DNA of 39,805 bases, taken from JAISGQ01 sp045536305 (GTDB lineage Bacteria; Bacillota; Clostridia; Oscillospirales; Acutalibacteraceae). The notes below the pieces were generated by a model that worked only from the letters and a program-made list of their open reading frames with translations, had not been told where the DNA came from and searched no databases. The stretch lies in the NCBI GenBank assembly GCA_045536305.1, contig JAZSNH010000050.1, positions 1 through 39,805 of the forward strand, given 5' to 3'. A program made the position numbers and the translations under genes. Shown one piece after another: positions 24,339 through 32,560 of this stretch; positions within the stretch are counted from its first letter, which is position 1, and the number at the start of each line of letters is the position of its first letter.

Positions 24339-26837
24339 ATGAAGAGTAAATTTCTCAAGCTTGCACTGTTGATCGTCGCCGTTCTTACTATGACATTCCT
24401 TCTCGCAGCATGTGATACAGAGATTGATGTCGCAACAGAGTTTTCGGTGGACGGCAATTTTTCCGGCGAGCGAATCATGCGTACCGAGGGTATCAAAAAA
24501 AGTGATCTTGGCGGCGGAAACATCGCTGAGAATATTCTGAATGATATCAAGTCCAGCGCCCCCGGCGATCTGAAAGTCTCCTACACCGAATCAGACGGTA
24601 AATACTTTATCACCTTTTCGATTCCGTTCAGCAGCTTATCCGATTATGAAAATAAGGTCGAGGCAATCCTCGGAAACAATGCAGATATTACATACAGCAC
24701 TGCTGATACAGCATTCAGCAGCAGTGTGAATTTCCAGGAAAGCTTCTCCACAAGAGATCTCCTTGACTGGATTCAGGATGTTATCAGAAAATACGACAAA
24801 AAAGCCACTCTCAGTATAAAATATACAGAAACTGATTTTATCCTTGATTCTCAGGAGTATAAATCCGATGTTGACGGTCGTTTTTCTGTTTACTCCACAG
24901 GCAGCAACACTCTGATCAGCTCGATCAATATTGACACCTTTGTACTCGGACTCGACAACTATTCCCGTGCTGTGACCTTCAGAATGTCTCAGGAGGTCTA
25001 TGATACCATTACAGTCGATAAGTTCGATGCATTAGTTCCCGAAAACGCAGCCGGAAAGTCTTATGTGGACAGCGAGGCCGACAAAAACAATCAGTATGTT
25101 TATCAGATAACCTACTCCGGCACAGCAGCAGATATCACCGCTGCAACATCAGAGCTTTTCCCCAACAGCACCTTCGACTGCAGCGGAAGCACTACCACCA
25201 GCGCATTCTCCGTTGAATCTGTCGTTTCCGAGAAGATAAACTTTTCAAATTTCCCGTGCAACAGCAACGGAACCTCCAATGCTACACTCACCTACTCCTC
25301 CAGCTATCAGGAGGAAACTGAGCAGGATGCTCCTCAGCTTTCAAATTCAGTAATATTCCATCCTGATAATGTTATCGTCGAGGGAGATAACGTAAGCTCC
25401 TCAAAAAACAGCGAGTCTAAGATAACAGTAAATTGCAAAGGTTCGTCCGGTGCGTCTGCGGCTATTGCCGTAAAGTTTATATACGGCATTCAGGAAATAA
25501 CCGTCGATACCACTCTTTCAAACAAGGATGACCTCAAGGTCTCCGTGCTTCTTGATTATAATATCAACGCAAGCAGTATGGCACTTGAGCTTGCCGAAAA
25601 CTTCTTCACTGAACAGTTCAAGAGCATTGAGGGCGTTTCACTTTCAAGTCAGAGCATGAAAAATGACTCTGATCCCTCTGCCGAGGAATTTTATCAGCTG
25701 AAGATAACCTTCAACGGACGCAGCGAAAAGGTCTGCTCTGCCATGAAGGATGTATTCGGCGGCGAAAACAGCTTTACCAACATTTACAACAACAAATTTG
25801 AACTGAGTTCAAAGCACAACATCACTCACCGTGTTGATATCACAAAGCTGCTTGAATACGCCAACTACAGCGGCGTCGTAAATTATGTTTTCCGTTCAGA
25901 GTCCGCGACCTGCAAGGGTGTTGACTGCCAGCTTTATAAGGACGGCGTTGCTGACGGCACTCCCAAGAACAATCTTCTTAACGGCAAAACGAAGATAGGT
26001 GTTTTCTCTGTTCCCGTAAACGGAGGCAGCTTTAAGATCACATTCCAGTCAACTTACCTTAACGTTGGATATATAGTTTTCATCGTTTTCATCATTATTG
26101 TTGCAGTGATCATTTCAACCATCTTTATTTCTCTTGTGGCAAGAAAATCCAAGGCACACAAGCAGGTTGAAAAAGAGATCTTCAAAAAAGCCGCAGTTGA
26201 GCGTTCACTTGCTCTTGCTGTTATCCAGAACAGCGATGGTTCAATAGTTCCTCTGTCAAGTCAGGCTCTCGCCAATCGTCCCGGTGCTGTTGTCGAATCA
26301 AGACGCGACGACGGTCTCGACGAAGATGACGACGAATCCGAAACCATCTGGCTTTTCTCCACAACACTGAAGCTTCTTTCAATCATTGCAGCAGTCCTCT
26401 TCTTCTTCCCCTTCATTTCAGTATCCTGCTCCAACACCTCTGGAACTCAGGCTATTTCTGCATTTAATCTGATGGTAGGATTTACAAGAAATGATTACAC
26501 CATGAACCCACGTCCTATAATCGCACTTCTTCTGGTAATTCCTCTCCTTATCTTTATGCTGCTCTTCCTCTGGAACAAGCTGCCGAAGTTCCCGTCTGCA
26601 ATTATTATTATCGCAGCTTCCGCTGCATGTCTGCTTCTGCTTCTTAACCTCGAGGCTATTATCGAAGAGCAGATCGATTCCATGATGGAGCTTACCAACT
26701 CAAGCGGTGCAATAACATCATTTAAAATGGAATGGGCATACTCATATTCACTGATAACGTACATGCTGCTGCTAATAGGCTCAGTGGTATTGCTATTAGC
26801 GGAAATATCAGATAAAGTCAGAAAGAAATTCAAGTAA
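24339..26837 (+). CDS. Large lipoprotein with C-terminal transmembrane segments, function unknown
   Basis: An 832-residue protein. A lipoprotein signal peptide ends in the lipobox LAAC, Cys at about residue 25. Most of the chain (about 26-575) is Ser/Thr/Asp-rich and beta-like with two or three related domains (recurring YxItFxG and FxxEQFKSIEGV-type stretches), expected outside the membrane. A membrane helix follows (about 575-600), then an intracellular charged segment with DEDDDE, then four more helices. The lipidated N-terminus, outside domain and C-terminal membrane module loosely recall LppM/DUF3153-type proteins, but I do not recognise the family. The start at 24339 has AGGAGG 8 nt upstream. 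A second lipoprotein gene follows after 24 bp. Confidence 0.75.
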   Translation: MKSKFLKLALLIVAVLTMTFLLAACDTEIDVATEFSVDGNFSGERIMRTEGIKKSDLGGGNIAENILNDIKSSAPGDLKVSYTESDGKYFITFSIPFSSLSDYENKVEAILGNNADITYSTADTAFSSSVNFQESFSTRDLLDWIQDVIRKYDKKATLSIKYTETDFILDSQEYKSDVDGRFSVYSTGSNTLISSINIDTFVLGLDNYSRAVTFRMSQEVYDTITVDKFDALVPENAAGKSYVDSEADKNNQYVYQITYSGTAADITAATSELFPNSTFDCSGSTTTSAFSVESVVSEKINFSNFPCNSNGTSNATLTYSSSYQEETEQDAPQLSNSVIFHPDNVIVEGDNVSSSKNSESKITVNCKGSSGASAAIAVKFIYGIQEITVDTTLSNKDDLKVSVLLDYNINASSMALELAENFFTEQFKSIEGVSLSSQSMKNDSDPSAEEFYQLKITFNGRSEKVCSAMKDVFGGENSFTNIYNNKFELSSKHNITHRVDITKLLEYANYSGVVNYVFRSESATCKGVDCQLYKDGVADGTPKNNLLNGKTKIGVFSVPVNGGSFKITFQSTYLNVGYIVFIVFIIIVAVIISTIFISLVARKSKAHKQVEKEIFKKAAVERSLALAVIQNSDGSIVPLSSQALANRPGAVVESRRDDGLDEDDDESETIWLFSTTLKLLSIIAAVLFFFPFISVSCSNTSGTQAISAFNLMVGFTRNDYTMNPRPIIALLLVIPLLIFMLLFLWNKLPKFPSAIIIIAASAACLLLLLNLEAIIEEQIDSMMELTNSSGAITSFKMEWAYSYSLITYMLLLIGSVVLLLAEISDKVRKKFK

Positions 26838-26861
26838 CTATTTCCAAGGAGGCTTTGCCAG

Positions 26862-27449
26862 ATGCAGCATATAAAACGTCTTGCAGGCGTTATGGCTGTT
26901 CTCTTTGTTTCTCTGCTTCTCCTGTCGGCCTGCGGTGCCGCAGGCTCTGCCCGTGAAGCTGTCAACGGATTTACAAACGGTATGAAGGCTCACGATTACA
27001 GAGAAGCAATGAAATATGTTGACGAACGCGACAGTATATCATTTAACGGCAATACAGAACAGATCATTAACGCTGTTGCCGATTCTCTTTCGGTAAAAAT
27101 CATCAGCGAGGGACTTAGTTCTGTAAAGGTTGAGGTAACCTCTGTTGATCTTCGCGAGATCTATCATGATGCCACGGTTCTTGTCATAGATGAATACTAC
27201 AAAGCCGCACTCAGCGGCGAGGCCGTTTCCGACCGCGAAATGCGAGACGCAATATTTACTAAAGCGGTAAATATTGCCGGTCAGAGCAATGCTCCAAAGG
27301 TCACAACACAGCTAGAGCTAAGCATGAAAAACGACGGCGGAAAATGGTATATCATTCTTGATGCCACTGCGTATAACGTTTTTACAGGCTATTTGACAAG
27401 TGCAAATGAGCTTATTACTAACGGTACGATTTTAAATTACGGTTCATAA
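26862..27449 (+). CDS. Small lipoprotein, DUF4878/DUF5105-like
   Basis: A 195-residue secreted lipoprotein with lipobox LSAC (Cys24). The mature part begins REAVNGFTNGMKAHDYREAMKYVD, an NTF2-like pattern typical of DUF4878/DUF5105 lipoproteins, and ends with a KWYIILD strand. AAGGAGG lies 9 nt before the ATG. It is probably co-transcribed with the large lipoprotein upstream, 24 bp away. The ligand is unknown. Confidence 0.72.
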   Translation: MQHIKRLAGVMAVLFVSLLLLSACGAAGSAREAVNGFTNGMKAHDYREAMKYVDERDSISFNGNTEQIINAVADSLSVKIISEGLSSVKVEVTSVDLREIYHDATVLVIDEYYKAALSGEAVSDREMRDAIFTKAVNIAGQSNAPKVTTQLELSMKNDGGKWYIILDATAYNVFTGYLTSANELITNGTILNYGS

Positions 27450-27453
27450 AAAA

Positions 27454-27483
27454 ACAGCTGCGGCAAAAGCCGCAGCTGTTTTT
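27454..27483. terminator. Bidirectional rho-independent terminator
   Basis: ACAGCTGCGGC (27454-27464), loop AAAA and GCCGCAGCTGT (27469-27479), flanked by A and T runs. It separates the convergent lipoprotein and comM genes and overlaps the comM stop codon. Confidence 0.92.
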
Positions 27484-29011
27484 ATCTGTTCCAGTATTTT
27501 CGCTCAAGCAATCGGTATTGAACCGCCTCTGCGATGTGATGAGCTTGTATATAATCCGAATCATCAAGGTCTGCAATTGTCCTTGCCACCTTCAATATAC
27601 GGTCGTGTATACGCGCGGAAAATGCATACGATACATAAGCTTTTTCAAGCTGAACCTTTGCTTCGGGCGTCATGACACACATTTTTCTGATTATTTCCGG
27701 TGTTATTGCGGCATTGCAGGTGATGCCGGTTCCGCGAAGCCTGTCGAGGGCAATATTTCTCGCTTTGATAACTCTTTTGCGAATTTCTGCCGACGATTCC
27801 GAAGGCATTGACGATGAGAGCTCATCATATTTAACGGGACTCGCTTCCACGTGCATATCAAATCTGTCAAGCAACGGACCTGAAATCTTTTGAAGATATG
27901 AATTTACCGATGCAGGTGAGCAGCTGCATTGCCTTTCGGGGTGACCGAAATAACCACAGCGGCACGGATTCATTGCAGCTATAAGCTGAAAGCTGCAGGG
28001 ATATGTCGTATTATACGCAACACGTGAAATGGTCACAACTTTGTCCTCCAACGGCTGTCTAAGTGCCTCCAGGACATGAGTTGAAAATTCTGCCATTTCA
28101 TCAAGAAAAAGTATGCCGTTGTGTGCGAGAGATATTTCTCCCGGGTTCGGATGCGCACCTCCTCCGACAAGCGCAGGCAGTGAGGCATTGTAATGAGGTG
28201 CTCTGAAGGGTCTTGACTTTGTAAGCTGAACAGAGCTTCCGTATCCTTCACACACCGAACGTATCTTGGTTATTTCTATAGCCTCTTCAAATGTAAGCTC
28301 CGGGAGTATTGTTGCAATTCGTCTCGCTATCATGCTCTTTCCGCTTCCCGGAGGTCCTATAAGCATCAGATTATGCCCTCCTGCCGCAGCTATCTCTGCA
28401 GCACGCTTTGCAATTGCCTGTCCTTTTACATTGGCAAAATCGATATCATATTCTTCTGACTTTATACTTTCAAAATCAAGTGCAGTAACCGCATTTAATT
28501 TTTTCTTCCCGGTAACATGCGAGATAACATCGTTAATATGCGCCGCGGGATATACACTTACTCCGCCGACAGAGCTTGCCTCTTCCCTGTTTTCCTCCGG
28601 TACAAACACCGAATCGTATCCGTTTTCTCTTGCGTACAATATCTTTGCCAGCACTCCTCTTACAGGACGAAGTGCTCCGTTTATCGAAACCTCTCCGAGA
28701 AATATAGACTTGTCGGAAACGGGCATTATCTGCCCCGACACTACCAGCAGTGCTATAAAAATCGCCATGTCGAACTGTGAGCCTGCTTTTGGTATGTTCG
28801 CAGGAGCAAGATTTATTACAATTTTACCGACAGGAAACTCGAATCCACTGTTTCGAAATGCCGCTCTTATTCTGTCCTTTGCCTCGCGAATGGTAGTATC
28901 CCCCAATCCTACTATATCAAACGATGGCATCCCTTTTGAAAAATCCGCCTCAACATCCACTAAAACTGCGGTCAGTCCCGAGTGCGCCAAACTCTTAATA
29001 CAGGTATACAT
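27482..29011 (-). CDS. comM: YifB/ComM-family Mg-chelatase-like AAA+ ATPase
   Basis: A 509-residue protein. ComM is a hexameric helicase that promotes branch migration during natural transformation; clostridial orthologues are widespread and their role is less clear. The N-terminal Lon-protease-like domain (VDVEADFSKGMPSFDIVGLG) lacks protease function in this family. The AAA+ core has GPPGSGKSM (Walker A), LFLDEMAEF (Walker B) and a zinc-ligand segment CGYFGHPERQCSCSP. The C-terminal Mg-chelatase lid follows. GGAG lies 9 nt upstream of the ATG. It is transcribed divergently from glnA. Confidence 0.93.
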   Translation of the reverse strand: MYTCIKSLAHSGLTAVLVDVEADFSKGMPSFDIVGLGDTTIREAKDRIRAAFRNSGFEFPVGKIVINLAPANIPKAGSQFDMAIFIALLVVSGQIMPVSDKSIFLGEVSINGALRPVRGVLAKILYARENGYDSVFVPEENREEASSVGGVSVYPAAHINDVISHVTGKKKLNAVTALDFESIKSEEYDIDFANVKGQAIAKRAAEIAAAGGHNLMLIGPPGSGKSMIARRIATILPELTFEEAIEITKIRSVCEGYGSSVQLTKSRPFRAPHYNASLPALVGGGAHPNPGEISLAHNGILFLDEMAEFSTHVLEALRQPLEDKVVTISRVAYNTTYPCSFQLIAAMNPCRCGYFGHPERQCSCSPASVNSYLQKISGPLLDRFDMHVEASPVKYDELSSSMPSESSAEIRKRVIKARNIALDRLRGTGITCNAAITPEIIRKMCVMTPEAKVQLEKAYVSYAFSARIHDRILKVARTIADLDDSDYIQAHHIAEAVQYRLLERKYWNR

Positions 29012-29043
29012 TTATATCAACTCCGCATTTATGTACTAAAACA

Positions 29044-29072
29044 ATTATACACCCTGCCTCAAGAATTGACAA
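29044..29072 (-). promoter_or_regulatory. Sigma-A promoter of comM
   Basis: Minus-strand TTGTCA (29067-29072), a 17-bp spacer and TATAAT (29044-29049). Confidence 0.75.
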
Positions 29073-29107
29073 CATTCACGATTTATCAATTACAGCACTT
29101 TATTTTG

Positions 29108-29136
29108 TTGACATTGCCTTGTTCTGAGAATAAAAT
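29108..29136 (+). promoter_or_regulatory. Sigma-A promoter of glnA
   Basis: TTGACA (29108-29113), a 17-bp spacer and TAAAAT (29131-29136), about 40 bp before the glnA start. No clear GlnR/TnrA box (TGTNAN7TNACA) was found. Confidence 0.75.
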
Positions 29137-29174
29137 ATATACATTATTACAGAAATCGAACGGAGGCATATATC

Positions 29175-30506
29175 ATGCCCACATATACTCGCGAGGACAT
29201 CTTCAGGATGACTGAGGAAAACGGTGTTAAATTTATTCGTTTGCAGTTTGCCGATATATTCGGCGCATTGAAAAATGTCACTATAACCACCAGTCAGCTT
29301 GAGCGTGCTCTCAATAATCAGTGTATGTTTGACGGTTCCTCTATTGAGGGTTTTGTCAGAATTGAGGAATCGGATATGTACTTATATCCTGATCTTAACT
29401 CCTTTGTTATACTTCCCTGGACACTTGATGACGGTGTTACCGCACGTCTTATATGCGATGTATACAAAACAGACGGAACCCCTTTTGAAGGCGATCCCCG
29501 TTATGTTCTGAAAAAAGCCATTGCTGAGGCAAATTCACTGGGCTATGAGCTTAATGTCGGCCCAGAGCTTGAGTTTTTCCTGTTTCATCAGGATGAACAC
29601 GGCTACGCCACAACCAAAAGCGATGACAGAGGCAGTTATTTTGATATGGGTCCTGCCGATCGCGGTGAATACTGCCGCCGCGATATTTGCCTGACTCTTG
29701 AGCAGATGGGCTTTGAGATCGAGGCATCCCACCACGAGGTCGCTCCTGCACAGCATGAGATCGATTTTAAATACGGCGAGGCTCTTACGACCGCTGATAA
29801 TATTATGACTTTTAAGCTGGCTGTTCAGACTATCGCCGATGAGCACAATCTCTGTGCAACATTCATGCCGAAGCCTATCTATGGAATATGCGGAAGCGGC
29901 ATGCATTTAAATCTTTCCCTTACAAAGAACGGCAAGAATGCATTTTGCAGTTCGAGCGATCCTATGGGACTTTCAAAGGTCGCATATCAGTTCGTTGCAG
30001 GACTTATGGAGCACTGTAAGGGCTTTACCGCATTCACAAATCCCCTTGTAAACTCCTATAAGCGTCTGGTTCCCGGCTTTGAGGCACCGATATATATCGC
30101 ATGGTCTGCCGCAAACCGCAGTCCGCTTATCCGAATCCCGGCTGCAAGAGGCGCAGGCACAAGAGTTGAACTGAGAAGTCCAGACCCATCCTGCAATCCT
30201 TATCTCGCTATCGCGGCAGCAATTTTTGCAGGTCTTGACGGAATCAAGCGTAAGCTCACCCCAAAGCATTCTGTTGACTCCAACATATACTCTCTTTCAG
30301 AGGATGAGCGCGCCGAGCTTGAGATCGACAATCTTCCCTCAAGTCTCATTGATGCCATTCGTGAGCTTAAGGCTGATAAATATATAAGAGAGTGCATCGG
30401 CGAACACATCTACAAAAAATACTCCCGTGCAAAGCGCAGCGAATGGGATAATTACAACAAGCGCGTTTCACAGTGGGAGATAGACGAATATCTCGGCAGA
30501 TATTAA
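29175..30506 (+). CDS. glnA: Glutamine synthetase, type I-alpha
   Basis: A 443-residue dodecameric enzyme making glutamine from glutamate, ammonia and ATP. The N-terminal beta-grasp domain contains MFDGSSIEGFVRIEESDM, including Arg62, the residue tied to glutamine feedback inhibition in B. subtilis. The catalytic domain has GPELEFFLF, the NRSPLIRIP and ARGAGTRVELRSPDPSCNPY active-site loops and the ammonia-site flap. The adenylylation-site NLYDLP of the I-beta enzymes is absent, with the sequence around SNIYSLSEDERAE instead, which supports the I-alpha class. GGAGG precedes the ATG. The gene heads a rightward nitrogen/nucleotide cluster. Confidence 0.96.
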   Translation: MPTYTREDIFRMTEENGVKFIRLQFADIFGALKNVTITTSQLERALNNQCMFDGSSIEGFVRIEESDMYLYPDLNSFVILPWTLDDGVTARLICDVYKTDGTPFEGDPRYVLKKAIAEANSLGYELNVGPELEFFLFHQDEHGYATTKSDDRGSYFDMGPADRGEYCRRDICLTLEQMGFEIEASHHEVAPAQHEIDFKYGEALTTADNIMTFKLAVQTIADEHNLCATFMPKPIYGICGSGMHLNLSLTKNGKNAFCSSSDPMGLSKVAYQFVAGLMEHCKGFTAFTNPLVNSYKRLVPGFEAPIYIAWSAANRSPLIRIPAARGAGTRVELRSPDPSCNPYLAIAAAIFAGLDGIKRKLTPKHSVDSNIYSLSEDERAELEIDNLPSSLIDAIRELKADKYIRECIGEHIYKKYSRAKRSEWDNYNKRVSQWEIDEYLGRY

Positions 30507-30529
30507 ATTAACCAAGGAGGCGGACCAAA

Positions 30530-30601
30530 ATGCGTTGTATCGTATATTCTGTTCAGATGGAAATATTTTCACAAACTTGGTCTGCCCTTTTATCTCAATA
30601 A
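30530..30601 (+). CDS. Possible 23-codon small ORF after glnA
   Basis: ATG at 30530 is preceded by a perfect AAGGAGG (30514-30520) at 9-nt spacing and opens a 23-codon frame with 3 Gln codons, one directly before the TAA. The SD-proximal GGCGGACCAA (30519-30528) can pair with TTGGTCTGCC (30577-30586) inside the ORF. It could be a small protein, a leader peptide for the dapF-guaA unit, or not translated at all in a structured RNA. No homologue is recognised. Confidence 0.4.
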   Translation: MRCIVYSVQMEIFSQTWSALLSQ

Positions 30602-30605
30602 CTGT

Positions 30606-30631
30606 AAAGGAGCGTGTTTCTGCGCTCCTTT
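30606..30631 (+). terminator. Hairpin before dapF, weak terminator or attenuator
   Basis: AAAGGAGCG (30606-30614) and CGCTCCTTT (30623-30631) form a 9-bp stem with an 8-nt loop. The tail is only short runs of T, so termination would be partial. It sits directly after the stop of the small ORF and 25 bp before dapF. Confidence 0.5.
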
Positions 30632-30655
30632 CACTATTTGAAAAAGGTGAATATT

Positions 30656-31492
30656 ATGACTTTTGTAAAAATGCAGGGTCTCGGCAATGATTATCTGTAC
30701 TTCGACTGTACAAAGGAATCTATTGATGATCCCTCTGCGCTGGCTGTCAGACTCAGCAACCGTAATTTCGGTGCTGGCTCCGACGGTATAATTCTGATAT
30801 GCCCATCCGAGGTCGCAGATTTTAAAATGGATATGTATAACGAGGATGGCTCTCAGGGAAAAATGTGCGGCAACGGAATCCGTTGTGTGGGCAAATTTGT
30901 GCATGACAGAGGGCTTACAGACAAGACCGTTGTGACTGTTGAAACTCTTTCCGGAATCAAAGTGCTGAATTTGACCCTTGACGAGAACGGTATGGTTGAA
31001 AGTGTCAGAGTTGATATGGGTGAGCCTGAGCTCGAATGTTCCAAGATTCCGGTTAAATTTGACTCGGAACGCGCAGTTGCAGCAAAGCTCAGCGTAAACG
31101 GCATCGACTACACCGTAACCTGTGTTTCTATGGGCAATCCGCATTGTATTATTTTTACTGAGAATAATATTGATGATATAGTTCTTGATAAGATTGGGCC
31201 AATGTTTGAAAACAACCCTGTTTTCCCCGACAGAGTAAATACAGAATTTGTAAATCTTCTTCCTGACGGTGTCCTGAAAATGCGTGTATGGGAACGAGGT
31301 TCCGGCGAAACCCTCGCCTGCGGCACTGGTGCATGTGCGGTTTTTACTGCGGCTGTACTTAACGGAATCGTTAATGAAAGAAAAGGCATTGTAAGACTTC
31401 GCGGCGGCGATCTGTTGATCGAATGGAGCGAAGATAACCACATCTACATGACCGGTCCTGCCAAATTCGTATATGAAGGCAAATTACTATAA
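30656..31492 (+). CDS. dapF: Diaminopimelate epimerase
   Basis: A 278-residue PLP-independent racemase that converts LL- to meso-diaminopimelate for lysine and peptidoglycan synthesis. The two catalytic cysteines are visible: Cys71 in MCGNGIRC and Cys222 in GETLACGTGAC. The N-terminus MTFVKMQGLGNDY is canonical, which selects the start at 30656 (AAAGGTG upstream) over 30614. Asparagine synthetase A follows after 21 bp. Confidence 0.96.
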   Translation: MTFVKMQGLGNDYLYFDCTKESIDDPSALAVRLSNRNFGAGSDGIILICPSEVADFKMDMYNEDGSQGKMCGNGIRCVGKFVHDRGLTDKTVVTVETLSGIKVLNLTLDENGMVESVRVDMGEPELECSKIPVKFDSERAVAAKLSVNGIDYTVTCVSMGNPHCIIFTENNIDDIVLDKIGPMFENNPVFPDRVNTEFVNLLPDGVLKMRVWERGSGETLACGTGACAVFTAAVLNGIVNERKGIVRLRGGDLLIEWSEDNHIYMTGPAKFVYEGKLL

Positions 31493-31513
31493 AACCGAAA
31501 TGAGGTCAGTATT

Positions 31514-32536
31514 ATGGCAAAACTTCCGGAAAAAACTTACCTGCCCGAAGGCTACCACTCTGAATTGGGTGTCAGAGAAACCGAAAAGGCAATAAAAGAA
31601 ATAAAAGACTACTTTCAGGACGCTTTAGCTCACAAGCTTAATCTCCAGCGTGTATCTGCACCTCTTTTTGTAGACAAAGAGTCCGGCCTTAACGATAACC
31701 TCAACGGCATTGAAAGACCCGTAAGCTTTGATATCGGTGAGGAAAAAGGCCATACCTATGAGATCGTTCAATCTCTTGCCAAGTGGAAAAGACTTGCACT
31801 CAAGCGCTACGGCTTTGAGCACGGAGAAGGTCTTTATACCGATATGAACGCTATCAGACGTGACGAGGAAACAGATAATCTGCACTCTATCTATGTTGAC
31901 CAATGGGACTGGGAGAAGGTCATAACAAAAGAAGAACGCACTCTTGATGTGCTTATGAACACTGCAAGAAAAATCTACTCTGTTATGAAATCCACCGAGC
32001 ATCACGTCCTTATGAAATACGGCTTTGAGGATCTTCTCTTAAATCCTGTTCTTTCCTATGTTACAACTCAGGAGCTTGAGGATATCTATCCCGATCTTGC
32101 TCCATCCCAGCGAGAGGATGCGTATGTCCGAGAACATGGCTCCGCTTTCATCATGAAAATAGGCGGAGCACTCAAGTCGGGAAATATTCATGACGGCAGA
32201 GCTCCCGATTACGACGATTGGGAACTCAACGGCGATCTTGTTGTATACAACCCGATTCTTGATATTGCTTTTGAGCTTTCTTCCATGGGTATTCGTGTTG
32301 ATGCCGAAAGAATGAGAAAGCAGCTTGAAATACGCGGCTGTGAAGAAAGGGCCGCTCTTCCCTTCCATCGTATGGTATTAAACAATGAACTGCCTCTTAC
32401 CATGGGCGGCGGCATCGGTCAGTCGAGACTTTGCATGTTTTTCCTCAGAAAAGCACATATTGGCGAAGTTCAGGCCTCTGTATGGACAGAAGAAACAAAA
32501 GACATCTGTGCAAAAGCAGGAGTTGAGTTACTGTAA
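31514..32536 (+). CDS. asnA: Aspartate-ammonia ligase (asparagine synthetase A)
   Basis: A 340-residue class II aminoacyl-tRNA-synthetase-like enzyme that makes asparagine from aspartate, free ammonia and ATP. Characteristic stretches include RPVSFDIG, HGEGLYTDMNAIRRDE, YVDQWDWEKVI and the C-terminal TMGGGIGQSRLCMF motif 3-like segment. The length fits the family. Unlike AsnB it has no glutaminase domain, so it needs ammonia directly. It sits between dapF and purF with short gaps (21 and 24 bp), consistent with one transcript. Confidence 0.96.
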   Translation: MAKLPEKTYLPEGYHSELGVRETEKAIKEIKDYFQDALAHKLNLQRVSAPLFVDKESGLNDNLNGIERPVSFDIGEEKGHTYEIVQSLAKWKRLALKRYGFEHGEGLYTDMNAIRRDEETDNLHSIYVDQWDWEKVITKEERTLDVLMNTARKIYSVMKSTEHHVLMKYGFEDLLLNPVLSYVTTQELEDIYPDLAPSQREDAYVREHGSAFIMKIGGALKSGNIHDGRAPDYDDWELNGDLVVYNPILDIAFELSSMGIRVDAERMRKQLEIRGCEERAALPFHRMVLNNELPLTMGGGIGQSRLCMFFLRKAHIGEVQASVWTEETKDICAKAGVELL

Positions 32537-32560
32537 ACTATCAGCAAAGGAGAATATGCT

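Noticed and set aside
28266..29039. 257-codon plus-strand ORF opposite comM
   Set aside because: It is antisense to a well-conserved ATPase, without SD or family resemblance.
29041..29174. GlnR/TnrA operator or glutamine riboswitch before glnA
   Set aside because: No TGTNAN7TNACA match or conserved riboswitch core was found.
30590..31441. 283-codon minus-strand ORF opposite dapF
   Set aside because: It overlaps the full dapF coding region with its catalytic motifs, and its composition is implausible for a protein. It is a shadow.
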